NCBI GenBank assembly: GCA_963662815.2
Contig: CAXXWA010000005.1
Location: 186,001 to 250,000, forward strand
DNA length: 64,000 nucleotides
Direction of reading: 5' to 3'
Source of the DNA: JAPPHA01 sp963662815
GTDB lineage: Bacteria; Pseudomonadota; Alphaproteobacteria; Rhodobacterales; Rhodobacteraceae
Numbering within the stretch: position 1 is the first letter of the stretch; each line of letters starts with the position of its first letter. Both the position numbers and the translations under genes were made by a program. This document shows positions 9,412 through 19,039 of this stretch, piece by piece. The notes below the pieces were generated by a model that had not been told where the DNA came from, ran no database searches, and saw only the letters and a program-made list of their open reading frames with translations.

Positions 9412-10575
9412 ATGAGATTGCCCGAAATTCCTGACCCGGTCGGTCTGCTCGAGAAACTCGTGGCATTTCCCACGATATCGAACCGCTCCAACCTCGACCT
9501 GATCGAGTTCGTTCGGGCGTACCTCGCCGATTTCGGCATAGAAAGCTTCCTGTGCCACAACGACGACGGAACTAAGGCGAATCTCTACGCGCAGGTCGGG
9601 CCGGATGCGGAGGGCGGCGTCGTCCTGTCCGGTCACACGGACGTGGTGCCGGTCGACGGGCAGGCATGGACAAGCGACCCGTTCCGGCTGACGGAGCTTG
9701 ACGGCAAGCTCTACGGGCGCGGAACCGCGGACATGAAGGGGTTCCTCGCCGCGGTGCTGGCGCATGCGCCGGCAATGTCTCGGGCCGGCCTCCGGCAGCC
9801 TGTGCAGATTGCGTTCTCCTACGACGAGGAAGTCGGCTGCCTCGGAGCGCCCTCAATGATCGCGAAAATGGCGCGCCGGCTTCCGAAGGCGTCGGCGGTC
9901 GTAGTCGGCGAGCCGTCGATGATGGGCATCGTGAACGCGCACAAGGCCTGCGTCGGCTTCGAGACGCATGTCAGCGGATACTCGGTCCACTCCTGCCGAA
10001 TGCACGCCGGCGTTTCGGCGACCATGACTGCCGCCCGCCTCGTGAACTGGCTTCACGAAAGGACGGAAGAGAATCGCGTCGCCGGCGCGGCGGACAGCGG
10101 CTTCGACCCGCCGTATACGACGCTGCATGTGGGCACGCTGGCAGGCGGCACGGCCAGCAACATCACCGCAAAGGACTGCCGGTTCATGACCGACATCCGC
10201 TGCATGCCGTCGGAATCGCCCGAGGGCTGGCTGTCGCGCTACGAGGCGCGCGCCGCGGCCATGGAGGAGGAAATCAGGGCGACAAGCCCCGAAGCCGGCA
10301 TCCGCATTTCCGGAATCAACATCGTTCCCGGACTCCGCCCTGAACCGGAGGGCGCTGCGGAGTCGCTGGTGCGCGGACTCACCGGCCGGAACCGGGCCGG
10401 AGTCGTGTCATACGGCACGGAGGCCGGACAGTTCCAGGGAGCCGGCTACTCGGCCGTGATCTGTGGCCCCGGCTCAATCGTCCAGGCGCACCAGCCGGAC
10501 GAATACATTACGCGCGCGCAGCTGCGGGAGTGCACCGGCTTCCTGCACCGCCTTACCAGTCACCTATCGGCCTGA
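9412..10575 (+). CDS. argE: ArgE/DapE-family deacetylase, probable acetylornithine deacetylase
   Basis: M20 zinc metallohydrolase that most likely releases ornithine from N-acetylornithine. Metal-site motifs are in order: LSGHTDVVPVDGQAW (first ligand His with its Asp), GRGTADMKGFLA (bridging Asp), YDEEVGCLGA (catalytic Glu pair) and VVGEPSMM. The length of 387 from ATG 9412 (MRLPEIPDPVGLLEKLVAF) fits the family; ATG 9391 is an alternative, and the longer upstream open frame lacks conservation. A second M20 gene starts 13 bases downstream. Its substrate cannot be fixed from sequence; other N-acyl amino acids are possible. Confidence 0.85.
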   Translation: MRLPEIPDPVGLLEKLVAFPTISNRSNLDLIEFVRAYLADFGIESFLCHNDDGTKANLYAQVGPDAEGGVVLSGHTDVVPVDGQAWTSDPFRLTELDGKLYGRGTADMKGFLAAVLAHAPAMSRAGLRQPVQIAFSYDEEVGCLGAPSMIAKMARRLPKASAVVVGEPSMMGIVNAHKACVGFETHVSGYSVHSCRMHAGVSATMTAARLVNWLHERTEENRVAGAADSGFDPPYTTLHVGTLAGGTASNITAKDCRFMTDIRCMPSESPEGWLSRYEARAAAMEEEIRATSPEAGIRISGINIVPGLRPEPEGAAESLVRGLTGRNRAGVVSYGTEAGQFQGAGYSAVICGPGSIVQAHQPDEYITRAQLRECTGFLHRLTSHLSA

Positions 10576-10588
10576 GGGATTTCTCACG

Positions 10589-11755
10589 ATGCCAATCAAG
10601 AACCGAATCGCAGATCTCCACGACGAGGTCGCCGCCTGGCGGCAGGACATTCACCGGCACCCGGAACTTCTGTTCGAAACCCACCGCACATCGGCGCTGG
10701 TTGCGGAACGGCTCGCCGAATTCGGATGCGACGAGGTCGTGACGGGCATCGGGAGGACTGGGGTCGTCGGGGTGATCCGGGGCAGGAAGGAAGGCGAAGG
10801 GTTCGCCGTCGGGTTGCGGGCCGACATGGACGCCTTGCCGATTCAGGAAGCGACCGGCCTCGACTATGCGTCCCGAAACGACGGAGTCATGCATGCATGC
10901 GGGCACGACGGCCATACCGCCATGCTTCTCGGAGCGGCGAAGTATCTGGCGGAGACGCGGAACTTCAGCGGCACTGCGGTTGTCATCTTCCAGCCGGCGG
11001 AGGAAGGCGGCGGAGGCGGGAAGGAAATGGTCGACGAAGGGCTGATGGACCGCTTCGGGATACGGGAAGTCTATGGCATGCACAACATGCCCGGCATTCC
11101 CGGCGGGCAGTTTGCGATCCGGAGCGGCGCGTTCTTTGCGTCGGCGGACCAGTTCACGATCGTGGTGCGCGGGAGAGGAGGGCATGCGGCCAAGCCGCAT
11201 GTAACGGTCGACCCGGCCGTTGCGGCGTCGCATGTCGTCGTCGCGCTGCAGACTGTCGCGTCGCGGGGCGTTGATCCCATGAAGGCGGTCGTGGTGTCCG
11301 TATGCGGAATCCGTACCGAGAGTGACACGCACAACGTCATTCCGCAGTCGGTCAGACTTCAGGGCACCATTCGGGCGCTTGACGCCGACGTGCGCGATTT
11401 CGCGGAGCGGCGAGTGCGGGAAATCGCGGACGCAACGGCGCGCGCGCATCTCGCAGAGGCAGACGTCCGGCAAACGCGCGGTTACCCCGTCATGGTGAAT
11501 TCGGATGCGGAAACGAACTTCGCGCGACGCGTCGCCGAGAGCGTCACCGGCCGCGAAACGATGTCGGTTCCGCCGATCATGGGCGCGGAGGATTTCTCGT
11601 ACATGCTCGAGGCGCGCCCCGGTTCCTACATACTGCTCGGCAACGGCGATACGGCGCCGGTTCACAACGCCGGGTACGACTTCAACGACGCGGTGATACC
11701 GGCCGGCGTCTCCTACTGGGCTGATCTGGTCGAGACGCGCATGCCGGCGTCGTGA
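10589..11755 (+). CDS. M20D amidohydrolase (hippurate hydrolase / IAA-amino acid hydrolase type)
   Basis: Zinc-dependent peptidase of the M20D family, which cleaves N-acyl amino acids and similar amides. Motifs seen: GLRADMDALPIQE, HACGHDGHTAMLLGAA (metal ligands), FQPAEEGGGGGKEMV (catalytic Glu pair) and MGAEDFSYM (C-terminal metal ligand). The 388-residue length is typical. ATG 10589 has GAGGGA about nine bases upstream, overlapping the stop of the previous M20 gene, so the two are probably co-transcribed. Together they look like a peptide or acyl-amino acid salvage pair next to the TRAP transporter. Confidence 0.9.
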   Translation: MPIKNRIADLHDEVAAWRQDIHRHPELLFETHRTSALVAERLAEFGCDEVVTGIGRTGVVGVIRGRKEGEGFAVGLRADMDALPIQEATGLDYASRNDGVMHACGHDGHTAMLLGAAKYLAETRNFSGTAVVIFQPAEEGGGGGKEMVDEGLMDRFGIREVYGMHNMPGIPGGQFAIRSGAFFASADQFTIVVRGRGGHAAKPHVTVDPAVAASHVVVALQTVASRGVDPMKAVVVSVCGIRTESDTHNVIPQSVRLQGTIRALDADVRDFAERRVREIADATARAHLAEADVRQTRGYPVMVNSDAETNFARRVAESVTGRETMSVPPIMGAEDFSYMLEARPGSYILLGNGDTAPVHNAGYDFNDAVIPAGVSYWADLVETRMPAS

Positions 11756-11795
11756 ACTGCGCACCGGCAACGTCTTCCGGGCTCCGGAGGTTTCT

Positions 11796-13097
11796 TCATC
11801 CCATCCGGTTTGGAAGGAACAACGCCACTTCCGGGAACAGGACCAGGATGGCGAGGCAGACGGCCATCGCGAACCAGAATGGAAGCACGCCCCGGAAAAT
11901 CGTTCCCATCGGAACGCCGTCCGCAACGCCCTTGACGACGAACACGTTGATGCCGACGGGAGGCGTGATCAGCCCCATCTCGATCACGATGACCGCGATC
12001 ACGCCGAACCAGATCGGGTCGAAACCCGCTCCGGTCACGATCGGGTAGACGACCGGAAGGGTCACCACCAGCATCGCCAGCCCGTCAAGGAACATCCCCA
12101 TGACGACGTACGCGACCAGGATGAGCAGTAGCGTGCCGTACGGGCCGAATCCCAGCTCCTTCAGTTCGATAGAGAGCGTTTCGGGAATATGCGTCAGCGC
12201 CAGGAATGGCCCGAAGACATGTGCGCCGATCACGATCAGGTACAGCATAGCCGTCATGGTGACGGTATCGAGGAAGATTTCCGGCATCTCCCGCACCCTG
12301 ACCGCTCCTGTCGAGAGCGCCAGCGCCGACACGAGCGTGGCGCCCACTCCGGCGGCTTCGACCGGCGTGAACACGCCGATGTAGATGCCTCCGATGGAGA
12401 CCAGAATTACGCCCACGAGCGGCAGGGACCGAAGCGTCGCCAGAGCAATTCCTGCCGCGTCGACTGAAGGGCCGACCGGCCCTTCCGAAGGCCTGAGCAC
12501 GGTAACCGCGACGATGACGGCCACGAAGAGCAGCGCGAGAATGATTCCGGGCAGTATCCCGGCGATGAAAAGACGGCCGATGCTCTCCTCGGTCAGCACC
12601 GCGTAGAGAACGAACCCGGTAGACGGCGGAATCAGGATGCCGAGCGTGCCGCCTGCGGCCACCGAGCCCGTCGCGAGCCCGTCGGCGTATCCGAACCGCT
12701 TCATTTGCGGCAACGCTACCTTGCCTATGGTGACGGCGGTCGCCACCGAAGACCCCGAGACGGCTGCGAATGCCGCGCATCCGAGAACTGTCGCAGACGC
12801 CAGTCCGCCGCGGAACCGGCCGATCCAGGCATTGGCGGCCTCGTAGAGCCGCCGGGAGTATCCAGCCGCCCCGGCCATGTTGCCCATCAGGACGAACAGC
12901 GGAATTATCGAAAGGCTGTACGCGGTGACTGACGTGTATGTCTCGGACGACATGGTCGCGATGGCCGCGCGCCCGCCGTCAATCACCCAGATGCCTCCGG
13001 CGCCGACGATCAGGAGGGCCATGCCGACAGGCAGCCGGGCGACAAGGCAGAAGAAGAGCGCAACTATGCCGACGACGCCGACAACCGTCTCATTCAT
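11796..13097 (-). CDS. dctM: TRAP transporter large permease (DctM type)
   Basis: Integral membrane subunit with about twelve hydrophobic helices that carries a carboxylate or similar solute with sodium. Recognised from the DctM landmarks PLFVLMGNMAGAAG, GSSVATAVTIGKVALPQM and GGTLGILIPPSTGFVLYAV. The length of 433 is standard. It is the last gene of a dctP-dctQ-dctM operon on the minus strand; its start overlaps the dctQ stop by eight bases. The next gene to its left (M20D) is convergent with it. Confidence 0.95.
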   Translation of the reverse strand: MNETVVGVVGIVALFFCLVARLPVGMALLIVGAGGIWVIDGGRAAIATMSSETYTSVTAYSLSIIPLFVLMGNMAGAAGYSRRLYEAANAWIGRFRGGLASATVLGCAAFAAVSGSSVATAVTIGKVALPQMKRFGYADGLATGSVAAGGTLGILIPPSTGFVLYAVLTEESIGRLFIAGILPGIILALLFVAVIVAVTVLRPSEGPVGPSVDAAGIALATLRSLPLVGVILVSIGGIYIGVFTPVEAAGVGATLVSALALSTGAVRVREMPEIFLDTVTMTAMLYLIVIGAHVFGPFLALTHIPETLSIELKELGFGPYGTLLLILVAYVVMGMFLDGLAMLVVTLPVVYPIVTGAGFDPIWFGVIAVIVIEMGLITPPVGINVFVVKGVADGVPMGTIFRGVLPFWFAMAVCLAILVLFPEVALFLPNRMG

Positions 13098-13629
13098 GGC
13101 CCGCAGGTCCCTGCAGCAGCTGCCCGGCGAACTGCCCGGCGAGAACCAGCGCGAACAGTCCCATGCCGACCGTTATCGATCCGTATGCGATCCACACCGG
13201 AATCTCGATCATATTGGTCACGTCGCCGAATTCATGGGCATCGAGTGTCTTTTCCCAGGTCTTGCGAACCAGAAGCAACAGTACGACGCAGGATGCGGCG
13301 CGCGCGAACGCATCGCCCAGATACCGGCCGAACGGACCGATGTGCGGGTCGAGCATGTCGACCCTGATGTGCGCGCCGGACAGTCCTGCAAAAGGCATGG
13401 CCATCATCACGACGAGAGAGAGCCCGATCTCCACAAGTTCCTTGTCACCAAGTATGGGCTGGTTCAGGGCGTACCGGCAGAAGACGGAGGCGCTGACGAG
13501 TAGCGTGATCCCGAACAGGATCACGCCGCCCAGCGTCGCGAATGCCCTGAGAAGGCGTTCGGATCGGGCCCGAACGCCCGCAAGCAAGTCCTGCAGGTTT
13601 TCGGTCAATTCCGCAGCGCGGCCGCCCAA
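13090..13629 (-). CDS. dctQ: TRAP transporter small permease (DctQ type)
   Basis: Four-helix membrane subunit, 179 residues, that pairs with DctM. LVSASVFCRYALNQPILGDK is the diagnostic DctQ segment at the end of the first helix. The start codon lies 25 bases inside the end of dctP, and its stop overlaps dctM, so all three subunits are translated from one message. No shorter in-frame start exists before the conserved first helix, which supports the long overlap. Confidence 0.92.
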   Translation of the reverse strand: MGGRAAELTENLQDLLAGVRARSERLLRAFATLGGVILFGITLLVSASVFCRYALNQPILGDKELVEIGLSLVVMMAMPFAGLSGAHIRVDMLDPHIGPFGRYLGDAFARAASCVVLLLLVRKTWEKTLDAHEFGDVTNMIEIPVWIAYGSITVGMGLFALVLAGQFAGQLLQGPAGHE

Positions 13630-14600
13630 CCGGATGCGTCGATGCCTTCCGCGTCCAGTTCGGCTATGACTTCAGAAGCCAGGCTGGCGCTTGCTGCATC
13701 GAATTCCGCAGCTGCTTCAGCGGACAGCACGACGTGTTCGCCGCCCGCTTCCAGCCAGGCCTGGAACGCCTTGTCCGATGCTGATGTCATGATTTGACGC
13801 CCGTTTTCGGACAGTTCGGCGCCGGTCAGCGATGTGAGCTTGTCCTGGGTCGCCGCGTCGAGGTCGTCCCAGCTGTCGCGGTTCATCAGCAGCATGAACA
13901 GGGAATTGGTCGCCTTCATGCCCGACGTGATGTATTTCGTGACCTCGCCCAGCTTGAAACTCGTCAGAACCGACGTGTCGACCAGCGTGCCTTCCACAAC
14001 GCCCGTTTCCATCGAGGTGTAGACCTCGGTGATCGGCATCGACACCGCCGTGGCGCCCCAGGCTTCGATCAAGCGGCCGGTGTTCTTCGACGGTACGCGT
14101 ATCTTCAGCCCTTCCAGGTCCGCAAGGCTTTCGATCTTCTTTTCCGCCGTGAGAAGCACGGCATTGCCGGCCGTCCAGAGGCCGAGCAGCTTCACCCTGC
14201 GGAACTCGCTTTCGATGTGTTCGATGTCTTCCCAGATTTCCGCGGTCTTGTTCGCGCCGGGATTCACCACGGCGGGCAGTTCCAGGAGCAGCGTCTTCTT
14301 GAACTGAGATGCCGTGTATCCGGGAAGGGCGTAAACCATGTCCGCGACGCCGTCGATGACCCTGTCATACTGTCGCGCCGGTCCTGCTCCGAGTTCGCCC
14401 CCCGGATATATGCGCACTGTTGTCTCGCCTCCGGTCGCCTCGCTGAGCGCGTCGGCCAGGGGCACGAACATGTGCACGTGCAAGTGGTACTTGGTTGACG
14501 AGAAATGCGCGAGCTTGAGCTCGTCGGCATTGACTGTCGCGGCTGCGGTCAGCATTGCGGCAGTGGCGAGAATCGTCTTGCAGTTGAACCGGGCCATCAT
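13605..14600 (-). CDS. dctP: TRAP transporter solute-binding protein (DctP type)
   Basis: Periplasmic binding component of the TRAP system, 331 residues. A Sec signal peptide is visible (MMARFNCKTILATAAMLTAAA, cleavage probably near VNA-DELKL). The mature part has LAHFSSTKYHLHVHMFVPLA, LKIRVPSKNTGRLIEAWGA and the helix QDKLTSLTGAELSENGRQIM typical of DctP folds. ATG 14600 is preceded by GAGGAG at good spacing; the upstream extension of the frame is not conserved. The ligand is not deducible. The gene is divergent from the flavin hydroxylase gene at 14912. Confidence 0.93.
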   Translation of the reverse strand: MMARFNCKTILATAAMLTAAATVNADELKLAHFSSTKYHLHVHMFVPLADALSEATGGETTVRIYPGGELGAGPARQYDRVIDGVADMVYALPGYTASQFKKTLLLELPAVVNPGANKTAEIWEDIEHIESEFRRVKLLGLWTAGNAVLLTAEKKIESLADLEGLKIRVPSKNTGRLIEAWGATAVSMPITEVYTSMETGVVEGTLVDTSVLTSFKLGEVTKYITSGMKATNSLFMLLMNRDSWDDLDAATQDKLTSLTGAELSENGRQIMTSASDKAFQAWLEAGGEHVVLSAEAAAEFDAASASLASEVIAELDAEGIDASGWAAALRN

Positions 14601-14911
14601 GTTTCTCCTCTCATCCGGTCGTGTTCGATTTCCGGACAATTTGCGCAGCGTTTCCCCGGATTGCAACACGCAGGAAGACTGCCGCGCCGGTTCCCTGACC
14701 GGACGGAAGCGATGCGGGATGCGAACCCCGCCGGGCAGCCTGGCCGAGCCAAGACGCGCCCTTGCAACGCTACCCAGGTTCTGGCCAGAATCGAGGATGC
14801 GCCTTTGCGTGCGTTGGAGCGACGGCAGGGACGCGGGGATCACGTGGCCGCCTCGGCCCCTGACCGCTTGCCGGATGTGAGGCGCTCGATGAAGCCGCAT
14901 ACGAGGAGGGC
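14601..14911. other. Divergent intergenic region dctP / flavin hydroxylase
   Basis: 311 bases between two genes that point away from each other. It should hold both promoters. The Shine-Dalgarno sequences of both genes are clear (GAGGAG for dctP; GAGGAGGG at 14902-14909 for the hydroxylase). I see no clear operator or RNA element. Confidence 0.5.
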
Positions 14912-16504
14912 GTGTTGCCTGAAACTGATGTATTCATTGTTGGCGGCGGCCCTGTCGGACTGGGGCTTGCGATCGACCTCGCCCTGCGCGGCGTCCGGGT
15001 GAGGGTCATCGAAAGGACCGTCGAACAGCACAGGATCCCGAAGGGCCAGAACCTGACGCAGCGGACCGGCGAGCACTTCCGCGCCTGGAATGTCGGCGAT
15101 CGGGTCAGGCGAGCCAGTCCGATTCCGCGCGAATTCGGAAATGCCGGCCTTGTGACCTACCGGCATCTTCTGAGCGAATATTCCCACGACTGGTTTCAGC
15201 GTTCGCAGGTGGGTGCCTACTACTTCGCGGAAAACGAGCGCCTCCCGCAATACTTCCTCGAGGGCGTTCTCCGCGAACGCCTCGAGGAGCTGCCTCTTGC
15301 ATCGTTCGAAGCCGGATGCACCGCGGTCGGCATCGATCAGCGTGACCACTGCGTGGAGATCCGGTTCCGGCGCAGGAACTCGTCGCAGTCCGATGCCGCG
15401 GCGGCCCGCTATGCGGTGGGCTGCGACGGCGCGCGATCGCTTGTGCGAGAATGGTCGGGCATTCGGCAGGCGACGGATCACGATGGCCCTCGGATGGCGC
15501 TGCTTGTCTTCCGGTCTACGGAACTCGACGATCTCATGTCGGTGCACCCCGGAAAGTCCATCTTCAACGTGATGAATCCGGACATGAACGGTTACTGGCA
15601 GTTTCTTGGCAGGGTAGACCTGAACGGCGGCTGGTTCTACCATTCTCCCGTTCCCGCCGATGCGACCGAATCGAACTACGATTTCAGGCAGCATCTGCAT
15701 GACATGGCTGGTGCGAAGTTTGCCCTGGAATTCGAACACATCGGGTTTTGGGATCTTCGAATCTCCCATGCCGTTTCCTATCGGAACAAGCGCGTGTTCG
15801 TGGCCGGCGATGCTGGCCATAGTCATCCGCCATACGGCGGATACGGCATCAACCTTGGCCTTGAGGATGCGCGCAACCTCGGCTGGAAGCTTGCGGCGGC
15901 GCTCGAGGGATGGGCCGGAGAGGGACTCCTCGACAGCTATACCGCGGAACGGCATCCGGTCTTCAGGTCGACGTCCCGCGACTTCATCGAACGCATGATA
16001 CTCGACTACAGATCCTTTCTGACAACATACTCTCCCCAGAGGGACAGGTCCTCGTTCGAGCGCGCCTGGGCGGCCCGCGCGGCCGGCGAAGACCGGGAAG
16101 TCACCGAGTTCCTGCCGCATTATTCCGGTTCGCCGATCGTGTTCGGCCCGCCTGGCGCAACATCGGGTGCGCTTGGAAAACACGGATTCCAGGCGAGACC
16201 GGGCCTCCACCTCGCGCCGCAACCACTTCCTGACGGCAGGGATCTCTGGGAGGAACTCGGCCCCGGATTCACTCTCATGGATCTTGCGGGAACCGGTTGC
16301 CGGCGCACTGCGTGGGAGGGCGCCGCGCGGGCGCTCGGCGTCCCGTTGAAAGTCCTGTCCCTTGCGTCCTCCGCGCTTCGGAGCGCCTACGGCACGGAAG
16401 CGATTCTGGTCAGGCCCGACCAGTTCATCGCATGGTCGGGCGGCATCGCGTCCGCGGAACCGTCGAAGGTGCTGTCGCGAGCTTCCGGGCACGAAGCCGG
16501 CTGA
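14912..16504 (+). CDS. FAD-dependent aromatic hydroxylase (PheA/TfdB family)
   Basis: Flavoprotein monooxygenase of the class A group that hydroxylates aromatic rings with NAD(P)H and oxygen. The N-terminal dinucleotide fold is DVFIVGGGPVGLGLAIDLAL, the middle DG motif is YAVGCDGARSLVRE, and the second FAD motif is VFVAGDAGHSHPPYGGYGIN. At 530 residues with a C-terminal thioredoxin-like extension it fits phenol or resorcinol hydroxylases rather than ubiquinone hydroxylases. Start is GTG 14912 or TTG 14915; the strong GAGGAGGG favours the latter by spacing. The substrate is unknown. It stands alone, with no ring-cleavage gene near it. Confidence 0.85.
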   Translation: MLPETDVFIVGGGPVGLGLAIDLALRGVRVRVIERTVEQHRIPKGQNLTQRTGEHFRAWNVGDRVRRASPIPREFGNAGLVTYRHLLSEYSHDWFQRSQVGAYYFAENERLPQYFLEGVLRERLEELPLASFEAGCTAVGIDQRDHCVEIRFRRRNSSQSDAAAARYAVGCDGARSLVREWSGIRQATDHDGPRMALLVFRSTELDDLMSVHPGKSIFNVMNPDMNGYWQFLGRVDLNGGWFYHSPVPADATESNYDFRQHLHDMAGAKFALEFEHIGFWDLRISHAVSYRNKRVFVAGDAGHSHPPYGGYGINLGLEDARNLGWKLAAALEGWAGEGLLDSYTAERHPVFRSTSRDFIERMILDYRSFLTTYSPQRDRSSFERAWAARAAGEDREVTEFLPHYSGSPIVFGPPGATSGALGKHGFQARPGLHLAPQPLPDGRDLWEELGPGFTLMDLAGTGCRRTAWEGAARALGVPLKVLSLASSALRSAYGTEAILVRPDQFIAWSGGIASAEPSKVLSRASGHEAG

Positions 16505-17240
16505 GCTGCGGTCGACAAGTCCTTTACGGAATCCTTCGGGATGCTCTTCGAGTGGTCGGAATCCGTTGCGGATGGGCTTGCCGCGATCATTGCCGTGTCC
16601 TGGAATGCAGGCCGAAACAGCCCGGCGCGAAAACTGGGAAGTTCGCCGGCCCTCGGATTGAGCCGTGGATTCGGGCAAGCAGATCCGGATCGGACATGCG
16701 TTCCTGGCATCGCCTCCGTCTCCGCCTGATTCCGTCTCTTCCTGAGACTGGCCGGTTCGCCTTACCGTCGAAAGCCCGACGCCGCACGGAGAGGATTGCG
16801 TGCTCATGCGCCGCCCGACCGGCGATCCGGAGCCGCCGGAATCGACATGCCGGCAAGCGGTGCGCCTGACCCCGGCTGGAGACCTGCCTCTCTGCCGGAA
16901 TGCGGCAATCCGATCGCCGGGGATTCGAGCGGCCGATGCAGGACAGGGACGTACCGGAGCGGATACGGTTGCGGGAATCCCCAGGATTGTCGGGTCGAGG
17001 ACGATATCCGCGAGCAGGCCCGCGCATGCGGGCAAAGCGCAGGTTCGCTGCGGACATGCGAAACTTCGATGCGATTTGCGTGTCCGGACGACGCTCGGCG
17101 GTCTCTCCGCATCTCGGCGGAAAGCGGCGCAGCCGGTCCTACATGTTGAATATACGGCATAATTGTTGCACCCGCAGCAAGATGATGACATCGTGAAGCT
17201 TGTTGTCGCCGGAGCGCAGGTTTCCGGAGGACGGCCCGCA
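16505..17240. other. Long stretch without a recognisable gene
   Basis: About 730 bases between the flavin hydroxylase and the first sulfatase. Open frames exist on both strands, but their translations are Arg/Gly/Pro rich and match nothing I recognise. The last 100 bases become AT rich (TTGAATATACGGCATAATTG at 17144-17163) and probably hold the sulfatase promoter. Confidence 0.45.
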
Positions 17241-18623
17241 TTGGAGGATCGGCTCGCGAATGTCCTGTTCATCATGGCCGATGAACATCAGGCGTCGGCG
17301 ATTTCGTGCCTCGGGCATAGCGTTGTCCGGACCCCGAACCTGGATCGCCTTGCAGCCGGCGGGACACTGTTCCGGTTCGCATATACGCCCAGTCCGATCT
17401 GCGTGCCGGCCCATGCAGCCCTTGTGACCGGCCGCTATCCCGGGTGGGGACATGCGTTGCGCGATGCCGGCATTCCGGTCACCAGCGTCGGCAAGCTGCA
17501 CTATCGCCGCCGGGAGGATCCGACCGGCTGCGATCAGCAGATTCTCCCGATGCACATCCATGCCGGCGTCGGTCAGGTTTGGGGTTCGGTTCGCAATCCG
17601 CTGCCGCAGGTCAGGCGGGTCACCGGCATGCTTGGGGAGATCGGCGCCGGATTCTCGAAATACAACCGGTACGACGTCGCAGTTGCTGAGGCCGCCGAGG
17701 CATGGCTGCGCGAACCCGGCCGCAAATCCGCTCCCTGGGCGGGTTTCGTCGGTTTCGTGGCCCCGCATTTTCCGTTGACTGCGCCGGCGGAATATCTCGA
17801 TCTCTACCCCGCAAAGGACATGCCCCTGCCTCCCGTGCATCCCGGAAAGGGGCATCCGGTGCACCCCCGGGTGGCCCGGATGACGGAGATCGAAAACAGC
17901 GACGAGGAATTGGGTTCGGACTCGCGACGGCGGGAAGCGATCGCGGCCTACTTCGCTCTCTGCACCTTTGTCGATGCTCAGATCGGAAGGGTCATCGATG
18001 CGCTCGCGGAATCGGGACAGGCTGACCGGACGCTCGTGATCTATGCCTCGGATCATGGCGAGACGCTCGGGATGCACGGGCGGTGGGGAAAGTCCGTGCT
18101 CTACCGGGAGGCGACGCAGCTGCCGCTCATCCTGTCGGGTCCGCGCGCGCCAGGCGGCACGAGGATAACCACTCCCGTTTCGCTGATCGACATACCGCCG
18201 ACAATTGCGGACGCGTTCGGCGTGGCGCCCGATCCCGCCTGGAGAGGGCGTTCGCTCCTGACAATCGCAGGGGAGGAGGATGATCCGCGGCGGACAGTCT
18301 TTTCCGAGTACCACGCCGCGAATTCGCCGTCAGGCGGATTCATGGTTGCAGATGCCCGGTGGAAATATCGCGAAAACGTCGGCTATGATCCGGAACTCTT
18401 CGATCTCGAAGCCGATCCGCTCGAAACCAGGAATCTCGCCGCCGACCCGGCCTGCAGTCATGTCCGTGAACGCATGCGGCGCAAACTCCTCGACATCTGC
18501 GACCCGACTGCCGTGGACGCGTCGGCCAAGGTGGATCAGGACCGGCTCGTCGCAATGCACGGCGGGCCGGACGCGGCGTTTCGAACCGGCATAGCCGACG
18601 CTACTCCCGTGCCATGCAATTGA
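17241..18623 (+). CDS. Sulfatase-family hydrolase with altered active-site motif
   Basis: Alkaline-phosphatase-superfamily enzyme, 460 residues from TTG 17241, which has GGAGGA nine bases upstream; an in-frame GTG at 17193 is an alternative. Visible features are NVLFIMADEHQ (metal site), the sulfatase segment PICVPAHAALVTGRYP, YASDHGETLGMHGRWGK (metal-binding DHG) and a C-terminal LFDLEADPLETRNL block. The motif is Cys54-Val-Pro-Ala-His58, whereas classical sulfatases have C-x-P-x-R; the Arg needed for formylglycine generation and binding is His here. Activity may therefore differ. A second sulfatase gene follows 416 bases later with a normal motif. Confidence 0.83.
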   Translation: MEDRLANVLFIMADEHQASAISCLGHSVVRTPNLDRLAAGGTLFRFAYTPSPICVPAHAALVTGRYPGWGHALRDAGIPVTSVGKLHYRRREDPTGCDQQILPMHIHAGVGQVWGSVRNPLPQVRRVTGMLGEIGAGFSKYNRYDVAVAEAAEAWLREPGRKSAPWAGFVGFVAPHFPLTAPAEYLDLYPAKDMPLPPVHPGKGHPVHPRVARMTEIENSDEELGSDSRRREAIAAYFALCTFVDAQIGRVIDALAESGQADRTLVIYASDHGETLGMHGRWGKSVLYREATQLPLILSGPRAPGGTRITTPVSLIDIPPTIADAFGVAPDPAWRGRSLLTIAGEEDDPRRTVFSEYHAANSPSGGFMVADARWKYRENVGYDPELFDLEADPLETRNLAADPACSHVRERMRRKLLDICDPTAVDASAKVDQDRLVAMHGGPDAAFRTGIADATPVPCN

Positions 18624-19039
18624 CTTGGATGCGGCTTGCGCGGGGCATGAATTCCGGGACGGATACGGATGCACACGGGCCCCAAGGGCGCAGCCCGAAC
18701 AGTGCGGTCCATGGTCCCGCTCTCCGACGTGGGTGCAGCCCGACCGGTCGCGGCGTTCCCGCCGCCGCGGTTGCGGCAACGCGGTCGCCGGGAGCAATCC
18801 ATACCGGGCCGAAGGCGGCGCCTTCCGTCGTCGAGCGCGCGTCAGCCTGTCCGCGTGACGCGCCGTTCAGGATGAAGGGAATGGCGGTGCCGCGATAACC
18901 GGCTGTCGAAGAGAGTTTCCCTTCGTCGGCGCATTTGCCATACGCTCGCATCAGGTCCTGTTCCGTCCGGACAGGCGGTCCGGCTGTTTTGCTGCAAGCC
19001 GCTCCCTTGCGGGAGGCCCGGGTTCCTGGAGACACGGCC
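18624..19039. other. Gene-free spacer between the two sulfatase genes
   Basis: No convincing coding frame or terminator is visible. GGAGA just before 19040 serves as ribosome binding site for the second sulfatase. Confidence 0.45.
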
